The position numbers and the translations under genes were made by a program. Shown one piece after another: positions 54,304-62,948 of a DNA stretch of 64,000 bases. Position 1 is the stretch's first letter. Every line of letters begins with the position of its first letter. Under the pieces are notes generated by a model. It was not told the DNA's origin. It did not search any database and was given only the letters and a program-made list of their open reading frames with translations. The DNA comes from Tritonibacter horizontis (GTDB lineage: Bacteria; Pseudomonadota; Alphaproteobacteria; Rhodobacterales; Rhodobacteraceae), in the NCBI RefSeq assembly GCF_001518015.1, contig NZ_LPUY01000135.1, forward strand, positions 1 to 64,000. Direction: 5' to 3'.

Positions 54304-54837
54304 TTGACCAGTGAAAAACGCGCCGCCAGAACTGTGTTTCCGGCGCTCAGCCTCCCTGTGCTTGCCGGTGGGACGCGCGACATTTCCAAACCAAAGGATG
54401 GTTTGGAATGGATGCTCGTTCTTGTTTATCGCGGCAAACATTGCCCGCTGTGCACGACCTACCTGCAACAGCTCAATTCGACTTTGCCCGACCTTAATGC
54501 GCAGGGGGTCGATGTGGTCGCGGTGTCTGCGGACAGCCGGGACCGCGCACTCGCCCAGATGGCAGACGTGGACCCGAAATTCGACGTCGCTTACGGGCTG
54601 ACCATCCCCCAGATGCAGGAAATGGGGCTCTATATCTCCAGCCCGCGCAACGGGATGGATGTCGAGGCCCCGTTCGCCGAACCCGGCCTGTTCGTTCTCG
54701 ACAATGCAGGGGTCCTGCAGATCGTCGATATTTCGAACGTTCCCTTTGCACGGCCGGATCTCGCCTGGATTGCCAAGGGGATCGGGTTCCGCCGCGGCCC
54801 CATGAAAGATGCGCCTGTCAACGGCACATATGCCTAA
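54304..54837 (+). CDS. Redoxin/AhpC-TSA-like protein
   Basis: A 177-residue thioredoxin-fold protein. The active-site segment RGKHCPLCTTYLQQL carries a CxxC (HCPLC) motif, and VVAVSADSRDRALAQM is typical of the peroxiredoxin/redoxin fold. TTG 54304 is preferred as start because TAGGAGAT precedes it and the in-frame upstream part crosses the operator. It is probably a thiol-dependent reductase for peroxides or a quinone. It forms a two-gene unit with the 54855 gene and is divergent from TetR. Confidence 0.85.
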   Translation: MTSEKRAARTVFPALSLPVLAGGTRDISKPKDGLEWMLVLVYRGKHCPLCTTYLQQLNSTLPDLNAQGVDVVAVSADSRDRALAQMADVDPKFDVAYGLTIPQMQEMGLYISSPRNGMDVEAPFAEPGLFVLDNAGVLQIVDISNVPFARPDLAWIAKGIGFRRGPMKDAPVNGTYA

Positions 54838-54854
54838 CACAAAGGAGAAAAGTG

Positions 54855-55253
54855 ATGACTGAGAACACCAAAGAGGCCCTGCTTGCCAAGGTTCAGGACC
54901 TGATGAAATACGGTACCAGCGCCAATATGGAAGAGCTGGACAAGATCTATCACAAGGACATCATTGTCATGGATCTCAACATCGACGGCCGCCTGGTCAG
55001 CCTGAAGAAACAAGGTTTCATGGAGATGTTGAAAGAGGCCTTCAAGGACAAGATCCCAGAAGACCACATGTGGTCGAAAATTCACAGCGCGACGGTAAAC
55101 GACGACCGTGGCCATGTTCTGATCTCCCGGAAAATTCCGGTTGGTGGCCCAAAGATGCATATCGAGCTGAGCATTGATTTCGTTTTTGAGGACGGCCGCT
55201 GGCAGGTCACACGGGAGGTCAACTTCAGCCGTCCCGATCGCGAAGCGGCCTGA
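54855..55253 (+). CDS. NTF2-like (SnoaL-type) protein
   Basis: A 132-residue protein of the NTF2 fold: NMEELDKIYHKDIIVMDLN, MEMLKEAFKDKIPEDHMW, and a last strand VFEDGRWQVTREVNF. Function is unknown; the fold is used for small-molecule binding or catalysis. ATG 54855 follows AAAGGAGAAAA; 17 bases after the redoxin stop, so the two are one operon. A 9-base inverted repeat at 55278-55319 with a 24-base loop lies just downstream and may end transcription. Confidence 0.82.
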   Translation: MTENTKEALLAKVQDLMKYGTSANMEELDKIYHKDIIVMDLNIDGRLVSLKKQGFMEMLKEAFKDKIPEDHMWSKIHSATVNDDRGHVLISRKIPVGGPKMHIELSIDFVFEDGRWQVTREVNFSRPDREAA

Positions 55254-55277
55254 ATCCTCACTGCGATTGTATAAGAC

Positions 55278-55319
55278 GACCCGACGAGCGGATGCCCCAT
55301 GGCACGGTCACGTCGGGTC
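55278..55319 (+). terminator. Inverted repeat after the NTF2-like gene
   Basis: GACCCGACG (55278-55286) is perfectly complementary to CGTCGGGTC (55311-55319); the loop is 24 bases, with no T-run. It may be a weak terminator. Confidence 0.35.
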
Positions 55320-55332
55320 AGATCCCCGCGTT

Positions 55333-55566
55333 TTATGTGGGTCCATGCTGCTTTTGCCTCAGGCGCCAATGTTGCTTGGGTCTGGCGGCGGTGGTGGTCA
55401 TCCGCCACCGCTGCATCGGGCCGAGTGCCCCAACAAGACTGACAATGCGAAACAATAGGCAGGCCCCGGAGCCGCCGTAAGCCGCGTAAAAGGCGTCTTC
55501 GTCGGCAAGGCCGGAGCTTGGACTCGCCAGCGGGAAGGCCGTGGACCGTTGGAGTGTATCAGGCAT
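55333..55566 (-). CDS. Possible small hypothetical protein
   Basis: A 77-residue open frame in an otherwise empty 426-base stretch (55254-55679). ATG 55566 has AAGAGGAAACC at a suitable distance and is divergent from lysR at 55680. The product starts MPDTLQRSTAFPLASPSSG, has a short hydrophobic stretch (ACLLFRIVSLVGALG) and a basic C-terminus. I recognise no family, so this may be chance. Confidence 0.3.
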   Translation of the reverse strand: MPDTLQRSTAFPLASPSSGLADEDAFYAAYGGSGACLLFRIVSLVGALGPMQRWRMTTTAARPKQHWRLRQKQHGPT

Positions 55567-55679
55567 GCAAGGTTTCCTCTTGGCAGCTATTCGCACAGCG
55601 TGCTTGACCTCAGCCCAGGATAGCGGCCAAGTGGACATTACAAAACGAAACGGTTTGAACTCTTCTTTGCAGAAGTGAA

Positions 55680-56561
55680 ATGATAGATTCGGGAAAGCCA
55701 CCCATCGGTGCAGCCAATGCTGAGGCCCAAACGGGCCCTCGGACCGGCGGCCCCGATTGGGAAAACCTCAACCTGTTTCTGGCCGTCGCCCGCGATGGCG
55801 GGTTATCGGCGGCGGCACGGAACACTGGGCGCAGTCCAGCAACCCTGGGGCGGCGCATGCAGGGGCTGGAACGCAGCATTGGCCGCGACCTGTTCGTCCG
55901 CCACGACCGCGGTTATCGGCTGACCAGTGAGGGCCAGGCGCTGTTTGCGGAGCTGACAGAGGTGGAGGCGCGGATCAGCCGGCTTACTCAACGTCCGGAC
56001 CCGGATGGTCTGCCGTTGGTCAAGGTTTCGGCAGGCACCTGGACGACGCTTGTGTTGCTGCGTGGTGTTGACAGCCTGGTGGGCACACCACCAGATATTC
56101 GCCTGCGTTTTGTCGCCGCGGAGCAAGTCCTGGATATCGCTCATCGAGAGGTGGTGATCGGCTTTCGCAATCGCCGCCCGACGGAAACGTCGCTGGCCGG
56201 GCGCAAACTGGCGGCGGTGGAGTTCGCCCCCTATGCCGCTGCGGGTGCGCCTGACCGCTGGATCCGCGTGGTCGCTGACACCCCATCTGCGCGCTGGGTT
56301 GCGCAAACCTCTGGCGGCGATACAGTTTGCGAAGTCAACAGTCCGCGCAATGCCCTGGATCTGGCGCTAGCGGGGCAGGGAACGGCTTTGCTGCCTTGTT
56401 TCATTGGGGACACTGAACCGGGGTTGCAGCGAGTTGGCAATGTGGTGTCGGAACTAAGCCACGACCAATGGCTGGTGACCCATGACGCTGACCGCCACCT
56501 GCCAGAGGTCCGGCGCGCCATAGATCGGATGTGCCGCTTGCTGTCACGCACCGGCGCCTGA
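55680..56561 (+). CDS. LysR family transcriptional regulator
   Basis: A 293-residue LysR protein with an unusual N-terminal extension of about 25 residues before WENLNLFLAVARDGGLSAA. The HTH is AARNTGRSPATLGRRMQGLE. It belongs to the group with short, TSSLAGRKLAAVEFAPYA-like effector domains. No obvious target sits divergently apart from the doubtful small frame at 55333, so its regulon is unclear. Start ATG 55680 has weak ribosome-site support (CAGAAG). Confidence 0.9.
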   Translation: MIDSGKPPIGAANAEAQTGPRTGGPDWENLNLFLAVARDGGLSAAARNTGRSPATLGRRMQGLERSIGRDLFVRHDRGYRLTSEGQALFAELTEVEARISRLTQRPDPDGLPLVKVSAGTWTTLVLLRGVDSLVGTPPDIRLRFVAAEQVLDIAHREVVIGFRNRRPTETSLAGRKLAAVEFAPYAAAGAPDRWIRVVADTPSARWVAQTSGGDTVCEVNSPRNALDLALAGQGTALLPCFIGDTEPGLQRVGNVVSELSHDQWLVTHDADRHLPEVRRAIDRMCRLLSRTGA

Positions 56562-56691
56562 GCTGGGGTCGCGCGCAGATCGGTCTGCTTGCCCAGAGCG
56601 ATGTGGCAGATTGCTTTGCCACACCATTTAGCAGATTTCGCACCCGGACTAGGCCCGGCCCCCGCATCTGCGCGCGGGGCCGGGCCAGGGA

Positions 56692-57435
56692 TCAGCTGAA
56701 CAGCAAACCACCATTGATGTCGACGTTGGTACCGGTCAGGAAGGCGGCATCATCGCTAGCCAGATAGGCCACCAGATTGGCGACATCTTCGGGCGTGCCC
56801 TGCCGTTTGAGCGGGGTGGCGGCTTCGACGTTGCGGCGCGCCTCATCCTTGGTAAAGATGTTGTGGAAATCCGTGTCGATCATGCCGGGGCAGAGGGCGT
56901 TTACACGGATGTCCGGACCCAGCTCTTTGGCCAGGCCACGTGTCAAGGTCATCACCGCCCCTTTTGATGTTGCATAGGCCACCGCGCCGCCGCCGCCGCC
57001 ATCGCGGCCGGCTTGCGATGCGACATTGACGATCGCCCCTTTGGACATATGCGGCAGGCAGGCCTTGATCATCGTGACCGTGCTGGTCAAGTTCAGGTTC
57101 ATCACCGCATGCCAATGATCCATCGACATCTCTGCCAGGGTTTTGCGGGCAATAAGGCCCCCGGCGTTGTTGACCAGAATGTCGACGCTGCCGAAAGTCT
57201 CAAGAGCCGTCGCCACCAGTGCTTCGGCGCTTTCCGCTTTGTTCAGGTCGCCCTGAACCGCAATTGCGCTGCCGCCGGCCGCTTCGATGTCCTTGACGAC
57301 CTGTTCGGCCCCCGCAGAGGATGCGAAATAATTGATGACAACGCGGGCGCCCTGTTCCGCCAGTTTCAGCGCACAGGCGCGTCCGATATCGCGTCCGCCA
57401 CCGGTGACGATTGCCGTCTTGCCTTGGAGGTTCAT
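56692..57435 (-). CDS. SDR family oxidoreductase (FabG/gluconate dehydrogenase-like)
   Basis: A 247-residue classical [17 protein letters not shown] (residues 9-22), [17 protein letters not shown] and the YATSKGAVM active site, then [17 protein letters not shown] 57435 follows GAAAGGAAAAACC. It is on the minus strand, divergent from gntR at 57821. With that regulator and the DctPQM at 58704 it probably forms one catabolic module for a hydroxy or sugar acid. Confidence 0.9.
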   Translation of the reverse strand: MNLQGKTAIVTGGGRDIGRACALKLAEQGARVVINYFASSAGAEQVVKDIEAAGGSAIAVQGDLNKAESAEALVATALETFGSVDILVNNAGGLIARKTLAEMSMDHWHAVMNLNLTSTVTMIKACLPHMSKGAIVNVASQAGRDGGGGGAVAYATSKGAVMTLTRGLAKELGPDIRVNALCPGMIDTDFHNIFTKDEARRNVEAATPLKRQGTPEDVANLVAYLASDDAAFLTGTNVDINGGLLFS

Positions 57436-57820
57436 GGTTTTTCCTTTCACTGTCGTGTTCAACGACACGTCCTGCAATTTTGCCTGGGTGTCTTGTTGCC
57501 GGAGCAAGCCCTTCAGAAGAATGAACAGGCGCGACTTCTGGGAGACGCCGCGCCTGTCACCGATGCCGCGCAAGGAGCAGTCTCGATCAGCAAGCTGTCG
57601 CAACTCCCCCAGGCGCGGCGCCGTTCCCGCGGAACTGGGCCGCGTTTGGCGACTTCGGCACAAGGGGTGGCGTATTTGTCGCGGCTTGTCAATTCTTGTA
57701 TCCCAGATTGAATACTAAATACGACCGCTCTATACTAAGGCTGCGTCACTGCGCTCTGGGAAATCAACTGGCATTCATCGCCGCAACCCCATATTGAGCG
57801 TCGACGCGGGAGGAGCCACG
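57436..57820. other. Spacer between divergent SDR and gntR
   Basis: A 385-base region without a convincing gene. Near its right end the seven-base direct repeat ATACTAA occurs at 57712-57718 and 57732-57738, 20 bases apart (two helical turns), in an AT-rich stretch that may hold the gntR promoter or regulator sites. Confidence 0.4.
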
Positions 57821-58510
57821 ATGCCGAAAGTTGAAACTGCGCCGGAAGGCCGCTCCAGTGTCGAGCGAATCGTTGATTTCCTGTATAAGGAGATCACCTC
57901 CATGCGGATGCTTCCCGGAACGCGAATATCCGAGACAGACATCGCAGGAAAATTCGGCGTGTCCCGGCAACCTGTACGCGAAGCGTTCACTCATTTGGCA
58001 AATATGGACCTGATTCTGGTGCGCCCCAAACGGGCCACCGAGGTCAAAAAGCTCTCGATCAAGGCAATCGAAAAGAGCCGCTTCGTCCGCGCCGCCGTTG
58101 AGGCTGCCGCTCTGCGCGAAGCCGTTAAACACTGTGATGCCGCCGCCGGCTTTCAGCTGGAAGCCTTGCTGGCCTTGCAGAAAAAGGCCCTTGCAGAGCG
58201 CGACTACCGCGCGTTTTCAAAGTTGGACTACGATTTTCACAAGACGGTTTGTGACATCGGCAAGGTCCCCTATGCGTTCGAAGTGATTCGCGAAGAAAAA
58301 GAAAAAGTCGACCGGCTTTGTATGCTTGGCCTTGCGAAAGAAGACCGGATGCCTCTGCTGGTAGAGGATCATGAAGAGATCACCGACGCAATCAAGGCTG
58401 GCGATGCCGAACGCGCAGTCGACGCCGGCATGCTGCATCTGACTCGACTGGACGACACGATTAAGTCTATCCGCATCAACAGCGCAGCCTATTTCGACGA
58501 CAACGCATAA
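57821..58510 (+). CDS. GntR family transcriptional regulator (FadR/FCD subfamily)
   Basis: A 229-residue regulator. The winged HTH includes DIAGKFGVSRQPVREAFTHL (about residues 44-63) and the FCD domain carries KLDYDFHKTVCD and EDHEEITDAIKAGD with likely metal-binding residues. ATG 57821 has GGGAGGAGCC. It is 193 bases before the dctP gene on the same strand and probably controls the TRAP operon and the divergent SDR. Confidence 0.93.
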   Translation: MPKVETAPEGRSSVERIVDFLYKEITSMRMLPGTRISETDIAGKFGVSRQPVREAFTHLANMDLILVRPKRATEVKKLSIKAIEKSRFVRAAVEAAALREAVKHCDAAAGFQLEALLALQKKALAERDYRAFSKLDYDFHKTVCDIGKVPYAFEVIREEKEKVDRLCMLGLAKEDRMPLLVEDHEEITDAIKAGDAERAVDAGMLHLTRLDDTIKSIRINSAAYFDDNA

Positions 58511-58703
58511 TTCGCTGCGGCTGTCGCCCAGCCCCGCTTTCCAAGAGGTCCGTGCAGGGAAAACCCCCGCCGCTGACAACTTGAAGACCCAGCGCATAAG
58601 ATTCTTCTTGTATCCAAGTTTTGCGACAAGTAATCATGATGCTGCACATGGCCGCCAAAGAAAGCGCGCCGATCGAGTTGCATTCATGCAAGGGAGGAAT
58701 AGC

Positions 58704-59690
58704 ATGACATTCAATTTCCGCACTACATCACTTGCCCTGGCCTCGGCTGTGACGCTCGGGTTGGCATCTACTGCCGGCGCGACCGAAATGCGTGGCTGGA
58801 ACATTCACGTCGAAGACTACCCCGTGTCCCACGGCATGGAGGCCTTCATTTCCGAGGTCAGCGAAAAGACCGGCGGCGAGATCTCCGGCAAGGTCTATCA
58901 CAACGGCGTTTTGGGCTCGCAGCCGGACGCCATCGAACAAATGCGCCTCGGCGTCATGGATTTCGGTGTGTTCAGCCTTGGGCCGATGGGCCAATCTGTT
59001 CCCGAGACCAACGTCGTATCGCTGCCGTTCATCTTTGCCAGCGTGCCTGACATGTACCGCCTGATGGACGGTGAAGTGGGCGACGCCATCGGCGTTGGAA
59101 TGGAAGCCAAGGGAATCAAGGCGTTGGGTTGGTATGCCGCTGGCGCGCGCTCCTTCTATAACTCTGTCCGTCCGATCAACACGCCCGCAGACGTCGAAGG
59201 TCTGAAGGTCCGCGTGATGTCGAACGACCTGTTCGTCAAAATGGTCGAAAGCATGGACGGCAACGCCACCCCGATGGCCTTTGGTGAGGTCTATCAGTCG
59301 ATCAAGACCGGCGTTGTGGATGGCGCGGAAAACAACCCGCCGTCCTACGAGTCCACCAACCACTTTGAAGTCGCGAAATACTACTCGCTGACCGAGCACC
59401 TGATCATCCCCGAATGCCTCTGCATGAGCCTGAAAACCTGGGAAAAACTGACCCCGGAACAGCAGGACATCGTAATGACTGCCGGCCGCGCCAGCGCCGA
59501 GCATCAGCGTGAGCTCTGGGCCGAGCGTGAAGCGGCAAGCATGGAAGCCGTCACCGCAGGTGGCACCGTGGTCAACACCATCGCGGACAAGGCGCCGTTC
59601 CAGGAAGCAATGACCCCGGTCTACGAGGCATTCCTGGCCGCCAATCCGGAATTGACGGATCTGGTCAACATGATCCGCAACGCTGAATAA
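58704..59690 (+). CDS. dctP: TRAP transporter solute-binding protein (DctP)
   Basis: A 328-residue receptor with signal peptide (cleavage near AGA-TE, about residue 26). VSHGMEAFISEVSEKTGG, VEGLKVRVMSNDLFVKMV (binding Arg), MAFGEVYQSIKTGVVDGAE and WEKLTPEQQDIVMTAG are classical DctP segments. This class (YiaO/UxuP/SiaP-like) takes up sugar acids such as glucuronate or keto-gulonate. ATG 58704 follows GGGAGGAATAGC. It is followed by a stable hairpin before dctQ. Confidence 0.93.
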   Translation: MTFNFRTTSLALASAVTLGLASTAGATEMRGWNIHVEDYPVSHGMEAFISEVSEKTGGEISGKVYHNGVLGSQPDAIEQMRLGVMDFGVFSLGPMGQSVPETNVVSLPFIFASVPDMYRLMDGEVGDAIGVGMEAKGIKALGWYAAGARSFYNSVRPINTPADVEGLKVRVMSNDLFVKMVESMDGNATPMAFGEVYQSIKTGVVDGAENNPPSYESTNHFEVAKYYSLTEHLIIPECLCMSLKTWEKLTPEQQDIVMTAGRASAEHQRELWAEREAASMEAVTAGGTVVNTIADKAPFQEAMTPVYEAFLAANPELTDLVNMIRNAE

Positions 59691-59706
59691 GCGACGCGTA
59701 AACCCT

Positions 59707-59732
59707 GGGCGGGACCTTTCATGGTCCCGCCC
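59707..59732 (+). terminator. Intercistronic hairpin after dctP
   Basis: A perfect 10-base stem, GGGCGGGACC at 59707-59716 pairing with its complement at 59723-59732, has a 6-base loop, then TTGTTG. It lies 17 bases after the dctP stop and 17 before dctQ, so partial termination or 3'-end protection of the dctP mRNA is likely. Confidence 0.75.
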
Positions 59733-59749
59733 TTGTTGAAAGGCATCCC

Positions 59750-60280
59750 ATGACGTCCGAGCCCGTTCTCATCCGCAGGATTGAACACCTGCTTGACCTC
59801 CTGCGCCAGGCCTGTCTCGCAGCGGCCTCAGTGGCGCTGGTGACCCTGATCGTCACTTTTGGCTGGCTGGTTTTCGGCCGCTACGTGTTGAACGCAACAC
59901 CCACCTGGGTCGAACAACTGGCCCTGCTGCTGATCTGCTACATCGCCTTTCTCGGCGCGGCGGCCGGTGTGCGCGATGATACCCATATCGGCGTCAACCT
60001 GTTTCGCGACATGATGCCTCCCGTGGTGCAAAAACTTTTGATGATCCTCATCGACATTGCACTTGGCGTATTTGGGGCTGTGATGTTGTTCGCCGGACTG
60101 ACTCTGATGTCTTTTGGCTGGGACACATTGTTGCCGATGCTGAACATTCCCGAAACCGTGCGGACCGCAGCCATCACGTCGCTCGGCGGATTGATGATGC
60201 TCTTTGCGGGAACCCGCGCGCTGTTGCGGATCGTACGGTTTAGCGCCTGGACACCAAACTCCGAAAACGAGGAATTTTAA
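59750..60280 (+). CDS. dctQ: TRAP transporter small permease subunit (DctQ)
   Basis: A 176-residue protein with four hydrophobic segments and the signature VFGRYVLNATPTWVEQLALLL. It associates with DctM (60282). The stop is one base before the dctM TTG start. Confidence 0.92.
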   Translation: MTSEPVLIRRIEHLLDLLRQACLAAASVALVTLIVTFGWLVFGRYVLNATPTWVEQLALLLICYIAFLGAAAGVRDDTHIGVNLFRDMMPPVVQKLLMILIDIALGVFGAVMLFAGLTLMSFGWDTLLPMLNIPETVRTAAITSLGGLMMLFAGTRALLRIVRFSAWTPNSENEEF

Positions 60281-60281
60281 A

Positions 60282-61562
60282 TTGGGTCTTCTTTTGCTGC
60301 TTGGGGTGTTCGCCGTTGGCGTTGTCATCGGCGCGCCCGTTGCCTTTGCCATGGGGATCGCGGCCGCGGTGACCTTCTGGTTCGAGGGCTTCCCGACGCT
60401 GATCACGTTTCAGCGCGCCACGGCCGGAGTCTCCGTGTTTTCGCTGCTGGCCATTCCGTTTTTCATTTTCGCGGGCGAGATCATGCTGCATGGCGGTATC
60501 GCCAAACGGCTGGTCAATCTCGCCTCGGCGCTGGTGGGCCACTTCAAGGGCGGCCTGGCCATGGTCAACATCTTCTCCTCGATGTTGTTTGGCGGCATTT
60601 CCGGCTCTGCGGTGGCGGATATCTCGGCGCTTGGCTCCCTGCTGGTTCCCGTGATGAAAGAGCGCGGCTATCGGCCGGATTTTGCGGTCAATGTCACCGT
60701 AACCTCCTCCATTGCCGGCATCGTGATCCCACCAAGCCACAACATGATCATCTTTGCAGTGGCAGCGGGTGGCGGCATTTCCCTGTCCAAGCTGTTCCTG
60801 GCCGGCGTGATCCCTGGCATCCTGATGTGTGTCAGCCTGGCAATCGCCGCATGGATCCTGTCAGTGCGTCACAACTATCCCGCCGAACCCTTTCCGGGCT
60901 GGGGTGTTGTGGGACGCGCAGCGATGGACGCCATTCCGGGGTTCATGACGGCTGTCATCATCGTCGGCGGCACCCTGTCGGGCGTCTTCACGGTCACGGA
61001 ATCCGGTGCGTTTGGTGCCATCTACGCGCTACTTCTGACGGCCTTTTATTATCGCAGCCTCACTTGGAAGGCCTTGATGTTGTCGGTGACCGGCGCCGTG
61101 CGGACCACCGCGATGGTGATGATCCTGATCGCCTTTGCCAGCTCCTTTGCCTATCTTCTGGCGCTCTATCAGGTACCGGCAAAGCTGTCGGGGCTGCTCG
61201 GGGCGATCTCTGACAATCCCATCGTCATCCTGCTGATGATCAACGTGATCCTGCTGGTTCTCGGTATGATCATGGATATGGCGGCGCTGATCCTGATCTG
61301 TACGCCGATCTTCATGCCCATTGCGGTGGGGCTCGGGATGGATCCGACACAATTCGGCATCATGATGCTGATCAACCTCGGTATCGGTCTGTGCACTCCG
61401 CCTGTCGGCACCTGTCTCTTCGTTGGCTGTGCGGTCGGACGGGTCAAGATCGAGGACGCCGTGCGCACGATCTGGCCCTTCTACCTCGCGATCTTTGCCG
61501 CGCTGATGCTGGTCACCTATGTACCCGCCGTGTCGCTCTGGTTGCCGTCGGTAATGGAGTAA
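60282..61562 (+). CDS. dctM: TRAP transporter large permease subunit (DctM)
   Basis: A 426-residue membrane protein with about 12 hydrophobic segments; IPFFIFAGEIMLHGGIAKRL, SMLFGGISGSAVADISALG and NLGIGLCTPPVGTCLFVG are diagnostic. The start is TTG 60282, nine bases after GAGG and directly after the dctQ stop; an upstream in-frame ATG-like start inside dctQ gives a non-family N-terminus. It completes the dctPQM operon, which ends in the terminator at 61591. Confidence 0.92.
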   Translation: MGLLLLLGVFAVGVVIGAPVAFAMGIAAAVTFWFEGFPTLITFQRATAGVSVFSLLAIPFFIFAGEIMLHGGIAKRLVNLASALVGHFKGGLAMVNIFSSMLFGGISGSAVADISALGSLLVPVMKERGYRPDFAVNVTVTSSIAGIVIPPSHNMIIFAVAAGGGISLSKLFLAGVIPGILMCVSLAIAAWILSVRHNYPAEPFPGWGVVGRAAMDAIPGFMTAVIIVGGTLSGVFTVTESGAFGAIYALLLTAFYYRSLTWKALMLSVTGAVRTTAMVMILIAFASSFAYLLALYQVPAKLSGLLGAISDNPIVILLMINVILLVLGMIMDMAALILICTPIFMPIAVGLGMDPTQFGIMMLINLGIGLCTPPVGTCLFVGCAVGRVKIEDAVRTIWPFYLAIFAALMLVTYVPAVSLWLPSVME

Positions 61563-61590
61563 GCCGGCACGCCCACGCGCGCCACCGATC

Positions 61591-61625
61591 AAGTCCCCCG
61601 CCGAAACCTCTTCGGCGGGGGACTT
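61591..61625 (+). terminator. Strong stem-loop terminator
   Basis: A 15-base stem (61591-61605 with 61611-61625) and 5-base loop ACCTC are followed by TCC. It ends the dctPQM operon. Confidence 0.88.
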
Positions 61626-61679
61626 TCCATGTCAGCATGCATCCATGCAGGGTTTTGCTTTTGATACAGGAAGTGCACT

Positions 61680-61832
61680 TTGCTTGGGAAACCACGGAAA
61701 GTGCCGAACAAGACGCGTAAGGATGGTTATGTTAAAGATACCTCTCTGGCCGAGGCGATAGCCCAAGCCAGAGAGATTTCCATTCCGGTTCCACCTGTGC
61801 CCATCGTCATGAAAACCAGGCGCAGTCTGTGA
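61680..61832 (+). CDS. Possible small basic protein
   Basis: A 50-codon open frame with TTG start at 61680 behind CAGGAAG. The product is rich in Lys and Arg, with a Pro/Ile stretch before the C-terminal KTRRSL. A 9-base stem (CTCTCTGGC 61742-61750, GCCAGAGAG 61767-61775) falls inside it, so the region could be RNA structure instead. No family recognised. Confidence 0.25.
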   Translation: MLGKPRKVPNKTRKDGYVKDTSLAEAIAQAREISIPVPPVPIVMKTRRSL

Positions 61833-61840
61833 TCGACAGA

Positions 61841-62887
61841 TCAGCCGCGCTGGGGACCTTCCCGTTCGGCCGAGGCCGCCCAAAGGTTGATATCCATATC
61901 TTGTGCATAGCCATCAATGCGAGACAGTTCTTCTGCAGTGAACTCGAGATTATCGACTGCTCCGACGCAATCAATAACCTGTTCAGGCTTTGAGGCCCCG
62001 ATCAGCGCCGAGGTGACACGCCCGCCGCGCAGCACCCAGGCCAAAGCCATCTGCGCCAGTGTCTGGCCGCGCTCCTGGGCGATTTCGTTCAAGCTGCGGA
62101 TGCTGGCCAAGGCCGTGTCAGACAGAAAATCCTTGCGAAGAGATTTGCCTTGGGTTGCCCGACTGCCCTCGGGAATGCCGCCGAGGTATTTCGAACTCAA
62201 CATCCCTTGTGCCAGCGGTGAAAAGACAATCGACCCGATGCCGAGGTCTTCAAGCGTATCCACAAGCCCGTCCTCCTCGATCCAGCGGTTGAGCATCGAA
62301 TAGCTGGGCTGATGGATCAGGCAGGGCGTTCCCAGCTCTTTCAGGATGGCAGCGGCCTCGCGCGTGCGTTGCGCGTTGTAGGAAGAAATTCCGGCGTATA
62401 GCGCCCGCCCGGACCGCACGATGTGATCAAGCGCCATCATCGTTTCCTCAAGCGGGGTGTCGGGATCGAACCGGTGGGAATAGAAGATATCGACGTAATC
62501 CAACCCCATCCGCTTGAGCGATTGATCACAAGACGCGATGAGGTATTTGCGGCTGCCCCATTCACCATATGGGCCCGGCCACATGCCGTAACCCGCTTTC
62601 GAAGAAATGATCATTTCGTCCCGATAGGGCGCAAAGTCACTCTTCATCAGCGCGCCAAAGGCCGTTTCCGCCGATCCCGGCAACGGTCCATAATTGTTGG
62701 CCAGATCAAAATGCGTAATACCGAGATCAAATGCAGTCCGGGTGATCTCCCGCTTGGTCTCATGCGGGGTGTCGTCACCGAAATTGTGCCACAACCCCAA
62801 AGAAATCGCAGGAAGTTTCAGCCCTGAGCGGCCACAGCGGCGGTAGGGCATCTTGTCGTATCGGGTCTCTGCGGCGGTCCATGTCAT
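61841..62887 (-). CDS. Aldo/keto reductase (glyceraldehyde-3-phosphate reductase/YghZ-like)
   Basis: A 348-residue AKR. Conserved residues are Asp and Tyr of FDLANNYG, Lys in ISSKAGYG, His in YSHRFDP, and the NADPH-binding segment IGASKPEQV. It resembles E. coli YghZ (Gpr), which reduces methylglyoxal and glyceraldehyde-3-phosphate. ATG 62887 lies behind AAAGGATAG. Its place between a sugar-acid TRAP and a beta-propeller gene suggests a carbonyl intermediate in the same pathway. Confidence 0.92.
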   Translation of the reverse strand: MTWTAAETRYDKMPYRRCGRSGLKLPAISLGLWHNFGDDTPHETKREITRTAFDLGITHFDLANNYGPLPGSAETAFGALMKSDFAPYRDEMIISSKAGYGMWPGPYGEWGSRKYLIASCDQSLKRMGLDYVDIFYSHRFDPDTPLEETMMALDHIVRSGRALYAGISSYNAQRTREAAAILKELGTPCLIHQPSYSMLNRWIEEDGLVDTLEDLGIGSIVFSPLAQGMLSSKYLGGIPEGSRATQGKSLRKDFLSDTALASIRSLNEIAQERGQTLAQMALAWVLRGGRVTSALIGASKPEQVIDCVGAVDNLEFTAEELSRIDGYAQDMDINLWAASAEREGPQRG

Positions 62888-62948
62888 TGGTCTATCCTTT
62901 ATCGCTTTGTTCTTTTGCACCGAAGTGTTGAAACGGGTCGGCCTTCAG

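Noticed and set aside
61680-61832. Transposase remnant
   Set aside because: The Lys/Arg-rich peptide looked like a fragment, but no transposase motif, inverted repeats or target duplication are visible.
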